Shown piece after piece: positions 1 to 8,060 of a stretch of 64,000 bases of DNA. Positions within the stretch are counted from its first letter, which is position 1. The number at the start of each line of letters is the position of its first letter. Source of the DNA: CAVRTJ01 sp964507185 (GTDB lineage: Bacteria; Acidobacteriota; UBA4820; DSQY01). A program made the translations under genes and the position numbers. The stretch lies in NCBI GenBank assembly GCA_964507185.1, contig CAZDOY010000012.1:15790-79789 (forward strand), in the 5' to 3' direction. The notes under the pieces were generated by a model. It worked only from the letters and a program-made list of their open reading frames with translations. It searched no databases and was not told the origin of the DNA.

Positions 1-34
1 CTGCCATTGTACATCCGGGGAATCGAGCGGCCGT

Positions 35-871
35 TCATCCCGGGAAGGACCGCTCCCCCCGCGCGGTCCCCGGCGCCAGAAAAGCCCGCACCAGGTTGAG
101 AGCCGAGAAGTGGTTGAACGTGAGGATGCGGAGCCGGAGGTCGTTCCGGAACAACCTGCGCGCGATCCGCCTGGGGCTCAAACCTCCCGCCTTCAAGGTC
201 AGTACGCGGTCTCCCGTCTCCTCCAGATGGCTGATCTTATCCCGGAGGCTTCTTCCCGGGTCGCGCACGACCGCTCCGCTGCCCGTGAACAGGACGGCCG
301 GTTCGAGCGACAGAAAACACCGGTAGGTATCGATCATGGCCCAGACGTCCACGTCCGGCCGCACGGCCCAGTCCCGGCCGCCCACGTAGCTGTCGCCCGT
401 GACGAGCCAACCCCGGGTCTCCTCGAGAAGCGCGACATGCTCCACGCAGTGCCCTGGCGCCGGAACGACCCGGAACTCGAAATGCTCCGTCTCGACCCTG
501 TCGCCTATGACTTCGGCCGACGAAGGACGGGGACGGCCGAAGAGAAAGTGCTGGTAGGGCTTCATCGAGAGACGGCGCGGGTCGGCGATCAAGGGCAGGG
601 CCTTTTCGTGGGCCAGTATCCTGACGGACCCCCGGGCTTGAAGGGCCGCGTTGTTGCCGATGTGGTCCTCGTGGGCGTGGGTATTGACCACGGTGTCCAC
701 GGGAAGGTCTCTCAGTGCTGCCAGCATGGGCTTTCGGGCGTGGACCATGCCCGTGTCCACCAGAAGACCGTCCACGTGGTAGCACGCCGTCCTGTACAGA
801 CCCTTCCCTAGAAAATCGCGGGCCATGACGAACCGCGTCACGTTGTCCTCGATGAGCGAGGCCTCGAACAC
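35..871 (-). CDS. MBL-fold metallo-hydrolase
   Basis: A 278-residue metallo-beta-lactamase-fold hydrolase, probably cytoplasmic, substrate unknown. The metal-binding motif THAHEDH is visible with His65, His67, Asp69 and His70; His141 in the PAPGH stretch and Asp160 in VTGDS complete the usual dinuclear zinc site. The glyoxalase II/RNase Z-like layout is full length. The start is a GTG at 871, preceded by GGAGG seven bases upstream. It is followed upstream on the same strand by the pseudo-receiver and the epimerase, so it may be the last gene of that operon. The family is broad (glyoxalase II, lactonases, thiolesterases), so only the fold and hydrolase class are firm. Confidence 0.85.
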   Translation of the reverse strand: MFEASLIEDNVTRFVMARDFLGKGLYRTACYHVDGLLVDTGMVHARKPMLAALRDLPVDTVVNTHAHEDHIGNNAALQARGSVRILAHEKALPLIADPRRLSMKPYQHFLFGRPRPSSAEVIGDRVETEHFEFRVVPAPGHCVEHVALLEETRGWLVTGDSYVGGRDWAVRPDVDVWAMIDTYRCFLSLEPAVLFTGSGAVVRDPGRSLRDKISHLEETGDRVLTLKAGGLSPRRIARRLFRNDLRLRILTFNHFSALNLVRAFLAPGTARGERSFPG

Positions 872-886
872 CGCTTGTCCTCCCCG

Positions 887-1219
887 TCAGGTCGTTCCGG
901 ACCCGGTGTCCCTTAGGATGATGCCAACGACCCTCTCCGCCACGGCGCCCCTGGCCACCGCATCCTGGGCGCCGGCCTCCTTCGCAGCCTCGAAGGCGGC
1001 TTTGTCCACGTGAGAGCCGAAGGCCAGGCAGCGGGCCTGCGGATAGGCCTCCCGAAGTCCAATGATCCTGGCCGGCGCGTCGGACGCTTCAAGGTCTACC
1101 GCGACGAGGTCCGGCGGAGAATCCTCCTCCAGAAAACGCACCTCGGCGCCCTCCCTGCGCCAGCGCGAGGCGAGGCGGGCCTTTTCCATCAGGTTATCGG
1201 TGACGAGAAGTATCTTCAA
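887..1219 (-). CDS. Receiver-like (CheY-fold) small protein, degenerate
   Basis: A 110-residue protein with the opening of a receiver domain (MKILLVTDN) and a possible phospho-acceptor Asp in LVAVDLE, followed by FGSH where the conserved Thr/Ser normally sits. The conserved Lys near the C-terminus is not evident (AVARGAVAE), so it may be a pseudo-receiver. The start is TTG at 1219, supported by AAGGAG five bases before it; the TTG overlaps the stop of the upstream epimerase gene by four bases (TTGA), which implies translational coupling. Function unknown; the receiver assignment rests on the pattern of strands and the Asp position only. Confidence 0.6.
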   Translation of the reverse strand: MKILLVTDNLMEKARLASRWRREGAEVRFLEEDSPPDLVAVDLEASDAPARIIGLREAYPQARCLAFGSHVDKAAFEAAKEAGAQDAVARGAVAERVVGIILRDTGSGTT

Positions 1220-2103
1220 GGCGTCTCCTTCTCGGCCGCCAGGCAGGCGGCCAGACCGCTGCGCAGGTCGGGGTAGCGCGGCTGGACGCGCAGTTCCTCC
1301 CGCATCCTGCGGTTGTCTATCCTGCGCGACTCGCGCAGGAATGACAGCAGCTGGGGGTTCAGAGTGCGCGAGGCCTCATCGAGGCTCAGTGCGGGCGGTC
1401 TGGGTAGCCCCAGCGCGTCCGCCACGGCGAAAAAGTACTGCGTCATGGTGCCGGGGGAGCCGTCGCTGACGTTGTATACTGCACCCGGCCTGCCGTACAG
1501 TCCTCCCGCGACGCAAGCCCGGACGAGATCCTCCACGTGAATCCTGTTCGTGAACGGAGCGTCCTCTTCACACACGACCGGGATTCCCTTACGGATTCTC
1601 TCGGCAGGGATACGGCCCGGGCCGTAGATCCCGGGTACGCGCAGGACGATGACAGGGACGTCGCGCTCCTTCTCCCACCTTCGGAGCGTCGATTCGGCGT
1701 CCCATCGCCTGCGGGCCCGGGGCGTCATCGGCGCCGCCGGGCTGTTCTCGTTCACCCATCCGCCCCGAAGGTCCCCATAAACGCCCGTGGTGCTGATATA
1801 GACCGCCTTGAGGGGCGGTGCTCCGCGGTCGACGGCCGCCAGAAAAGCCCTGATCCTCGGGTCGGTTACTCCCGTTTTCGGCGGAGGCGCGAAGTAGTAG
1901 ACGAGCGCACCGCCCGCCGGAAGGTCCGCGAGAATCCCCGGCAGGTCCAGGTCGCCATGAACGGGGACGACGCCGAGCGAGCGCAGGAATTCGGCACGGT
2001 CCGGACGCCGGACAAGCGCGCGCACCCGTGCCCCGCGCTCCAGCCATACGCGGGCCACTCTCTCTCCGACGTACCCGCATCCGGCGATGAAGACTTCTTC
2101 CAT
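1216..2103 (-). CDS. SDR-family NAD(P)-dependent epimerase/reductase (YeeZ-like)
   Basis: A 295-residue extended short-chain dehydrogenase/epimerase. The N-terminal dinucleotide-binding motif GCGYVG follows the first beta strand, and STTGVYGD carries the catalytic Tyr region typical of the YeeZ/nucleoside-diphosphate-sugar epimerase-like branch. I prefer the ATG at 2103 over one at 2130 because GGGGAG lies about six bases before it and because it puts the Rossmann motif directly at the N-terminus. The stop overlaps the next gene's TTG by four bases. Substrate cannot be read from the sequence. Confidence 0.82.
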   Translation of the reverse strand: MEEVFIAGCGYVGERVARVWLERGARVRALVRRPDRAEFLRSLGVVPVHGDLDLPGILADLPAGGALVYYFAPPPKTGVTDPRIRAFLAAVDRGAPPLKAVYISTTGVYGDLRGGWVNENSPAAPMTPRARRRWDAESTLRRWEKERDVPVIVLRVPGIYGPGRIPAERIRKGIPVVCEEDAPFTNRIHVEDLVRACVAGGLYGRPGAVYNVSDGSPGTMTQYFFAVADALGLPRPPALSLDEASRTLNPQLLSFLRESRRIDNRRMREELRVQPRYPDLRSGLAACLAAEKETP

Positions 2104-2176
2104 GGCGGCTCCCCGCAAATCGATCTTCATTCATGATAGCAGAAGCAGGGTGCGGTGCCCCGGCCGACGTGTCCGA

Positions 2177-3011
2177 TCAGCCGACGGCGCCGTGGATGAG
2201 CCAGGCCAGGTAGGCGGCAAACCCCGCCACCAGGAGCGCGCCTTCGAACCTGGTCACGCGCAGACCGCTCCGCATGATCGGCAGCGTGACCATTGCCAGG
2301 CTCGCCATTACGGCGAGGTCCACGGGCGTTATGCCGGCCGCGCGCACGGGACTGACCGCGGCCGTNNNNNNNNNNNNNNNNNNNNNNNNNNNNNNNNNNN
2401 NNNNNNNNNNNNNNNNNNNNNNNNNNNNNNNNNNNNNNNNNNNNNNNNNNNNNNNNNNNNNNNNNCAGAAGGCCGGAAGCCACCATGGCCACCGCGCGGA
2501 ACAGACCGCCCTTACGACGCGGGACATCTGCGACGAATCCGTCGAGGATCTGCATGGATGGTGTTCGTCGCGCGACGAACATCCGGGCTCCTCCGTACAG
2601 CGCGAGGACGGCCAGCAGAACGAAACCCTGCCACCGGGCGAGCGTTCCACCGGCGAGAAAAGCCCATCCAAGGAGGGAGGCCAGGATCAGAACGGGGATT
2701 TCCAGCCGCGTCACCAGGGCGCGGACCTCCAGCGGGCGCACCAGGGCGGCGATGCCCAGGACGAGGGCGATGTTCATGATATTCGATCCGATCACGTTGC
2801 CCACGGCAATACCGCCGCGGCCGTCGGCGGCCGCCTGGAGGCTCACCACAAGTTCCGGACTGCCCGTGCCGAAGGCCACCACCGTCAGGCCGATCACCAG
2901 CGGTGTGACACCGAGCCGCGCGGCGAGCGCCGTGCTTCCGCGAACCAGTCCCTCCGCGCCCGCGGCGAGAAGGGCAAGCCCGCCAGCGATCGACAGCACC
3001 GCGTTCAACAC
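2177..3011 (-). CDS. Calcium/sodium antiporter (CaCA family, YrbG-like), interrupted by assembly gap
   Basis: An inner-membrane cation/Ca2+ exchanger. The N-terminal half (3011 to the gap) has the alpha-1 repeat GTGSPELVVS and GNVIGSNIMNIALVLG, both diagnostic of the K+-dependent Na/Ca exchanger-related family. The gene then runs into 100 Ns (2366-2465). After the gap the C-terminal transmembrane helices resume in a different nominal frame and end at a TGA at 2177, so the true gap length is not 100 bases; the second alpha repeat (about 90-120 residues) is missing. Start is GTG at 3011 with GGAGG upstream. It is one gene, not a natural frameshift. Confidence 0.85.
2366..2465. other. Assembly gap (100 Ns)
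   Basis: Exactly 100 unknown bases, the conventional placeholder for a scaffold join of unknown length. It lies inside the antiporter gene, and the frame change across it shows that the true length is not 100. Confidence 0.98.
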
Positions 3012-3162
3012 AGCCCCTACCTCCTTCGTCTGGTTTACCCGATCACTGCCCTCATATCGTAACCCCGTGATGACGAACGCGCAAAAGAAAAGAGGGCCGC
3101 CTCGGCGCAGGGGACCGTCGCGGCCGTTTTTGTGCTCTTGCCGACGCTTGCGATATGCCGTT

Positions 3163-4713
3163 TCAGTGGACGGGTGGTCTCGACTTGCCCATTTTGCTCG
3201 ACAGCATCAGGATGAAAGGGAGAAAAAAGACGAAGGAAAAGGTGAGCATCCAAAAGACGTCCACGTAAGCCATGAGAAGGCTCTGCTGTTGCACGAGGCC
3301 CTGGCTCACGGCCGCCGTCAGCGTGTGGACGCTGTTCGGATCCTGCCCCGATATGGCGGCGAGGCCGTGGTTGGCCGACGCCTGCCAGTTCTGGAAGACC
3401 GGATTGTAAGGCGTGATGTGCCCGACGAGGCGACTCTGGTGAAACTGGGCGCGCCGGGCGAGGACCGTCGCCGAGAGGGCGATGCCCACCGAGCCGCCCT
3501 CGTTGCGCAGGAGGTTGAAGAGGCCGGTGCCTTGTCCGGTCTTCTCATAGGAAAGTTTGGCGAAGGCCGCCGTCGTGATGGGGACGAACAGAAAGCCCAG
3601 ACCGAAACCTTGAACGATGCGCGAGTAGGTGACGTACCAGAAACCCACGTTCAGGTTGACAAACTGCAGTAGCCAGAGGGAGTAGATGTTGAGCAGGGCG
3701 CCCGTGAGCACCAGGAGGCGCGTATCCACCCGCCCTATGAGGTTGCCCACAATCACCATGGCCAACAGCGACGTTATTCCTCCCGGAGACAGCACGAGGC
3801 CCGCCCAGAAAGCCGTGTACCCCATGAGCTGCTGAACGTAAAGGGGGAGCATGGTGAAGGATCCGTACAGGCCGAACCCCAGCAGGAACATGAGGAAGGT
3901 CCCGGAGGCGAAGGCCTTGTCCTTGAAAATGCGCAGGTCCACCAGCGGGTTGGCCGCCGTGAACGATCGCCAGATGAAGAGCGCCAGCCCGAGGAAGGCC
4001 ATGAGCGCGAAGGTCTTGATGAGGTTGCTGTGGAACCAGTCGTAGCGCTGGCCGCGGTTGAGCATGACCTCCAGGCTGCCCAGCCCCAGGGCGATGAAAA
4101 CGAAGCTGGCATAGTCCACCTTCCCCTCGGGCCGTTTGATGTAGGAGGGATCGGCGATATAGAGCAAGGCGAGAAGTATGGCCAGGATGCCCACCGGGAT
4201 GTTTATGTAGAATATCCACCGCCAGTTCCATGTGTCCGTGATCCAACCGCCCAGCGTGGGACCGATGATGGGTCCGAAGACGACCCCCACGCCGAACAAG
4301 GCCATGGCCTTCCCGTGCTCTTCCTTTGGGAAGGACTCCAGGAGGATGGCCTGGGACATGGGTACCATGGCGCCGCCCGCGAAGCCCTGGATCACGCGCA
4401 TGAGGATGAGGAACCACAGCGTCGGCGCCGCGCCCGATCCGAGAGAGGCGAGCGTGAAAACCCCGAGGCACACGATGTAGAAGCGCTTCCGCCCGAAGTA
4501 GTTGCCGAGCCATCCGGTGATCGGCAGGATGATCGCGTTGGCCACGAGGTAGGATGTGATGACCCACGTGATCTCGTCTACGCCCGCGGAGAAAGTGCCC
4601 TGCATGTGAGGCAGGGACACGTTGGCCACCGAGGTGTCCACCACCTCCATGAGCGTGCCGAGCATGGCGGTGAATGCGATGAGGTACTTGTTGGTCGTCT
4701 GTGTCGCGGACAT
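3163..4713 (-). CDS. emrB: DHA2-family MFS drug:proton antiporter (EmrB/QacA type)
   Basis: A 516-residue inner-membrane proton-driven multidrug exporter with a 14-helix DHA2 layout. Motif A (YFGRKRFY) follows helix 2, and the DHA2 motif C region GPIIGPTLGGWITD lies in helix 5, followed by WRWIFYINIPVG, a strong EmrB signature. Start ATG at 4713 has GAGGAA upstream. It is the last gene of the tetR-tolC-emrA-emrB operon and would form a tripartite pump with the adaptor and TolC-type channel encoded just before it, moving hydrophobic compounds across both membranes. Substrates are not predictable. Confidence 0.93.
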   Translation of the reverse strand: MSATQTTNKYLIAFTAMLGTLMEVVDTSVANVSLPHMQGTFSAGVDEITWVITSYLVANAIILPITGWLGNYFGRKRFYIVCLGVFTLASLGSGAAPTLWFLILMRVIQGFAGGAMVPMSQAILLESFPKEEHGKAMALFGVGVVFGPIIGPTLGGWITDTWNWRWIFYINIPVGILAILLALLYIADPSYIKRPEGKVDYASFVFIALGLGSLEVMLNRGQRYDWFHSNLIKTFALMAFLGLALFIWRSFTAANPLVDLRIFKDKAFASGTFLMFLLGFGLYGSFTMLPLYVQQLMGYTAFWAGLVLSPGGITSLLAMVIVGNLIGRVDTRLLVLTGALLNIYSLWLLQFVNLNVGFWYVTYSRIVQGFGLGFLFVPITTAAFAKLSYEKTGQGTGLFNLLRNEGGSVGIALSATVLARRAQFHQSRLVGHITPYNPVFQNWQASANHGLAAISGQDPNSVHTLTAAVSQGLVQQQSLLMAYVDVFWMLTFSFVFFLPFILMLSSKMGKSRPPVH

Positions 4714-4770
4714 GGCTTCCTCGCTAGGATCGAGATCTCGCGGGAGGATTATTCAGGCTCGCGAGCTCGA

Positions 4771-5787
4771 TCACCGCGTTTCGGCCACGTGTCTGGGCGC
4801 GGCAAGCGTATCCACCTCGACGTGAACGGACAGTCCGAGCCGCAGGCTGTGGTCGCCGTTGCTGGCGGGATCCACGGCGATCCGCACCGGCAGCCTCTGT
4901 ACAACCTTGACCCAGTTGCCCGTCGCGTTCTCCGGCGGCAGGAGCGAGAATGTCGCGCCGGTGCCCGCGCTCAGGCTCTGCACCCATCCGTGATAGGTCC
5001 GGTCGGGCTGGACGTCCGTGTGAAACGTGACCGGCTGTCCCGTCTGGATCCGGCGCAGTTGGGTTTCCTTGAAATTCGCCTCGATCCACACGGAAGCGCC
5101 CTGCATGGGAACGACGGCGCAGAGGGGTTGGCCGGGTGCTACAACCTGTCCGACCTGGGCACTTTTCTTGCTGATGGTGCCGTCCGCGGGCGCGGTGATG
5201 GTGCAGTAGGAACGCTGGAGTTCGGCGTTCGAGAGCTGGACCTTGGAGACACCGACGCGTTTTTCGGCCACGGAGAGCTTGGCCCTGGCGGCGGACAGGG
5301 CCTTCTTGACGGATGCGTACTCCGCGGCGGCCACCTGTGCCGTCGTCACGGCCTGGTCGTAGCGCTGTTTGGGGACCGAATTCCTGTCGTGAAGCTCGGT
5401 GAAGCGCTTCAGGTCGATCTTTGCAAGATCCAGCCTGCTTCCGGCGGCATCGACCCGGGCGGCCGTCTGGGCGATGAGCGCCCGGTCAGCGGCCAGCGCC
5501 GCCGTCGCTTCGGCCAGGCCGGCCTGCGCCTTGTCGATTGCCTGGTCGTAGTCGCTGGGGTCCAGGTCGGCGATCTTCTCGCCTTTCCTGACGACCTGGT
5601 TGTCACTCACGTAGACGGCTTTGATGGAACCGGGCACGCGGGACGCGACGGGAAATATGTCGCCGTTGACGTAGGCGTCTTCGGTGCTCGGGTAGAATCG
5701 CGCGTGCCGCCAGTAGAGCACGCCGCCCACGACGACGGCCACCACGAAGATGAAGATAATCGCAAGGCTTATCCATTTCTTTTTCAT
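4771..5787 (-). CDS. emrA: HlyD/EmrA-family membrane fusion protein
   Basis: A 338-residue periplasmic adaptor. One N-terminal transmembrane anchor (residues about 7-27), then a biotinyl-lipoyl-like half motif (VPGSIKAVYVSDNQVVRKGEKIADLD), a long alpha-helical hairpin rich in Ala/Glu/Lys, the second lipoyl half (ITAPADGTI) and a beta-barrel domain. This order is that of EmrA. The ATG at 5787 follows the tolC stop by one base and has AGGAG upstream, so the two are translationally coupled. It should bridge the inner-membrane DHA2 exporter and the outer-membrane channel. Confidence 0.93.
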   Translation of the reverse strand: MKKKWISLAIIFIFVVAVVVGGVLYWRHARFYPSTEDAYVNGDIFPVASRVPGSIKAVYVSDNQVVRKGEKIADLDPSDYDQAIDKAQAGLAEATAALAADRALIAQTAARVDAAGSRLDLAKIDLKRFTELHDRNSVPKQRYDQAVTTAQVAAAEYASVKKALSAARAKLSVAEKRVGVSKVQLSNAELQRSYCTITAPADGTISKKSAQVGQVVAPGQPLCAVVPMQGASVWIEANFKETQLRRIQTGQPVTFHTDVQPDRTYHGWVQSLSAGTGATFSLLPPENATGNWVKVVQRLPVRIAVDPASNGDHSLRLGLSVHVEVDTLAAPRHVAETR

Positions 5788-5788
5788 T

Positions 5789-7180
5789 TCAGTGCTCCTG
5801 TCCTGCGACCGGGAGGTTCTCGTAGAAAGTGGGCAAAGCCTCCCCCATGACGGACAGGAGGGTCCCCTGCTTCATGTATGCGCTGTAGTGCTGGGCCACG
5901 AGGGCGAAACGGCTTTGTGCGAGGACCGCCTCGGCATCCAGCACGTCCGTTGTTTTTGCGAGGCCGGCCTTGTACTGGTCTTCCTCGATCCTGAGATTTT
6001 CTTCCGCGGCCTTCACGTTGGTCTTGGCCGTCCTGGTTTCGAGAAGGGCCTGCCGGTAGTCCCGATATGCCTTGTCCACGGCGATGTTCACGCTCCTCTT
6101 CGCCTCGAGGAGCTCACGCCGTGATTTTTCGACGCCGATTTCGGCCTGGCGTACCTTGGAAGACCGCACGCCGCCGTCGAAAATGTCCCATGAAAAGCCC
6201 AGGAAGACGTAGTTTGCGTGGGGGAAAAGCAGGTACTTGTTCTCCTGGTAGGTGTGCCCGGCCTCGGCGATCACGCTGGGGTAGAAGTCCCGCTTCCGGA
6301 AGCGGACGCTGTCTTCTCTGGCCGTCAGCGCGGCCTCCGAAGCCTTGATGTCCGGGTTGTTCTCGATGGCCTGCGCCTTGAGGCGCCTCACGCCGTCCGC
6401 GAGGACCGGAGGCGCGGGCAGACCCTGTGGCAGCGTTATCTGAGCGGATGGATCGAGTCCCATGATGCGGTTCAGGGACTGCAGCGCGACGGCCTCGTCG
6501 TTATCCACCCGGCTGGCTTGGTCCTGCACGAGCCTGAGGCGGACCTCCGTTTCGAGGAGGTCGTTCCGGGCCACAAGGCCTTGCTGGTAGAGGTCCTTCA
6601 CCACGCGAAGGTGGTCCTTGAGGGCCGTGATGCGCTGATCGACGACCTTCCTCTGGGCCTTGAGGGACAGTGCCTTCAGGTAAACACCCATGCCTTCGAG
6701 CTGGGCAGAGAAGACGCTGGCGGCGCCTTTGTCGGACACGGCGGTCTCCATGCTCCTGGACGCCTCAACCGCGGACTTCCTCCGTCCGAAGTCCCACACG
6801 AGCTGGCGTGCTCCGACCTGGTACTCCCAGTAGTTCTGCTCGGTGGTGGGCGCTTCGAGTGTCCCGAAGACGGCGATGATGGGGTTGTCGCGGTAGTACT
6901 TTCCCCCGCGGGCGAAGATGGTCGGGTAGTAGAGCGATTCGGTCTGCCTGGAGCGCTCCCTTGCGGACTCGACGTCCAGCTTGGAAGTCACCGCCTGCTG
7001 TGAGGCGGCGGCGACCCGCCGGAGGGCTTCGGAGAGCGTCAGCGCGCGGCCGCCGTCCGGCTTGGGCTGGGCCGGGACACCGGACGATGCGGCGACGAGC
7101 ACGGCGAGGACCAGGGTCGCGTGCGTCAGGACTCTGCGCCCGCGCCGCGTAGAAAAGCTTCCATGGTTCGATCTGCGCAT
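5789..7180 (-). CDS. TolC-family outer membrane efflux protein
   Basis: A 463-residue outer-membrane factor. It begins with a signal peptide (basic start, hydrophobic VLTHATLVLAVLVAASS, likely cut near VPAQ), followed by two tandem coiled-coil repeats each starting with a 'leading to long helix' pattern, as in the OEP family. I choose the ATG at 7180, which has GAGGAG eight bases upstream, over one at 7207 inside the regulator gene; either start overlaps the 3' end of tetR (7126), indicating coupling. It supplies the outer-membrane duct of the pump encoded downstream. Confidence 0.9.
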   Translation of the reverse strand: MRRSNHGSFSTRRGRRVLTHATLVLAVLVAASSGVPAQPKPDGGRALTLSEALRRVAAASQQAVTSKLDVESARERSRQTESLYYPTIFARGGKYYRDNPIIAVFGTLEAPTTEQNYWEYQVGARQLVWDFGRRKSAVEASRSMETAVSDKGAASVFSAQLEGMGVYLKALSLKAQRKVVDQRITALKDHLRVVKDLYQQGLVARNDLLETEVRLRLVQDQASRVDNDEAVALQSLNRIMGLDPSAQITLPQGLPAPPVLADGVRRLKAQAIENNPDIKASEAALTAREDSVRFRKRDFYPSVIAEAGHTYQENKYLLFPHANYVFLGFSWDIFDGGVRSSKVRQAEIGVEKSRRELLEAKRSVNIAVDKAYRDYRQALLETRTAKTNVKAAEENLRIEEDQYKAGLAKTTDVLDAEAVLAQSRFALVAQHYSAYMKQGTLLSVMGEALPTFYENLPVAGQEH

Positions 7181-7740
7181 TGCGTGATCTCCTCGGTGGG
7201 ACGGCATTTATGAGAGTAGTAGAGGGAGGCCTGGAGAACATTCAGAAAGAGTTGGACGAGGAAGTCGGGATCTTCCCTGCCGAGGCCTTTCTCCTTGACG
7301 GCCTCTTCCATGATGGCCCGCAGCTGCTTTCGTTCTTCCTCGAACGCCTTGTGGATCTGGTCGCCCAGGCAGGACCGGTAGCCCCAGTCGAATTGCAGTC
7401 GCTCCTTCAGGAAGATGGGGAAGAATGCGGGCCGTTCCCGCAGCATCCGGCTCCGGACCTCTGCGATGGCCCTGAGCTTGTCCACCGGGCGCTCGATGCT
7501 CTCCAGCATCTCGACGAGTTTCGCTTTGTGGTTCCTGGTCCGCTGGAGAATCACATCTTCGTAGAGGGCCCGCTTGGACGGGAAATGCTCGTAGAGCCCC
7601 TGCATGCCGATCTCGGCTTCCGCCGCCACCATCTGCATGGTGGCCTGGTCGAAGGGCTTCGTTCCGAAAACGCGTTCCGCGGCATCGAGGAGGATTTTCC
7701 GTCTCTGCTGCCGTTCCAGTTCTTTTCGACTCGTGGTCAT
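7126..7740 (-). CDS. TetR-family transcriptional regulator of the efflux operon
   Basis: A 204-residue repressor. The N-terminal helix-turn-helix is clear (KILLDAAERVFGTKPFDQATM through GLYEHFPSKRALYEDV); the C-terminal half is a ligand-sensing all-alpha domain. I take the ATG at 7740 (MTTSRKEL) rather than one further upstream at 7794, because the latter lies inside the promoter. The gene is first in the efflux operon, and a 27-bp dyad at 7761-7787 sits in its promoter, so it most likely represses itself and the pump and is released by a pump substrate (inference from family behaviour). Confidence 0.92.
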   Translation of the reverse strand: MTTSRKELERQQRRKILLDAAERVFGTKPFDQATMQMVAAEAEIGMQGLYEHFPSKRALYEDVILQRTRNHKAKLVEMLESIERPVDKLRAIAEVRSRMLRERPAFFPIFLKERLQFDWGYRSCLGDQIHKAFEEERKQLRAIMEEAVKEKGLGREDPDFLVQLFLNVLQASLYYSHKCRPTEEITQCADRTMEAFLRGAGAES

Positions 7741-7760
7741 CGTATGCCTCAGAATCAAGT

Positions 7761-7794
7761 TTCCGAATGTAGAATATACATTCCGAAAAGTCAA
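7761..7794 (-). promoter_or_regulatory. Sigma70-type promoter overlapped by TetR operator
   Basis: On the minus strand TTGACT (7789-7794) and TACATT (7766-7771) are separated by 17 bases. A 27-bp dyad, arms 7761-7771 and 7777-7787 with one mismatch around a 5-base centre, occupies the spacer and the -10. This is the textbook arrangement for TetR-type steric repression of the tetR-efflux operon. Confidence 0.8.
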
Positions 7795-7800
7795 CCCCCC

Positions 7801-7816
7801 ATTCCGGAAACGGAAT
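7801..7816. promoter_or_regulatory. Second half-operator palindrome upstream of efflux promoter
   Basis: ATTCCG-gaaa-CGGAAT, a perfect 6-bp dyad with a 4-base centre just upstream of the -35. It shares the ATTCCG/CGGAAT core with the main operator, so it may be an auxiliary site for the same regulator. Confidence 0.5.
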
Positions 7817-7840
7817 GAGGGGTTTCTGACGCGCCCGCCG

Positions 7841-8060
7841 GCGCGGTGAAGGGGTTAAGAGTTAAGGGTGAAGGCGCGTGCGGGCCTTCGAAGGCTCGTC
7901 CCCAGCCGTCTTTTAAATCCCAAATCCCTTGCGCCCGAGGCGCCGTGAGTAGGTGAGTGGGGGATCAGGTGAGTCCGGCGTAGGCATTCCTTCGAAGGAA
8001 CGCCCTCCGCCGCTCTCACTTTAGCCCTTCGCCTTTAGCCCTTAGCCCTTAGCCCTTCTC
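7841..8060. repeat. Mosaic intergenic repeat island 1
   Basis: No gene. It contains a 55-base unit (7841-7895) that recurs with three mismatches at 29455-29509, and a unit (about 7883-7944, with CCTTCGAAGG and AAATCCCAAATCCC) that recurs inverted at about 31871-31937. A second TTCGAA palindrome lies at about 7985-7996, and near 8020-8055 there is a short heptamer run of TTAGCCC-type units. Confidence 0.8.

Noticed and set aside
3012..3162. GGCCGC/GCGGCC hairpin with T-rich tract as terminator of the efflux operon
   Set aside because: Loop of about 19 bases and short stem; too weak to annotate.
8018..8056. TTAGCCC heptamer run as CRISPR or telomere-like array
   Set aside because: Only about three or four imperfect units without spacers; treated as part of the repeat island.
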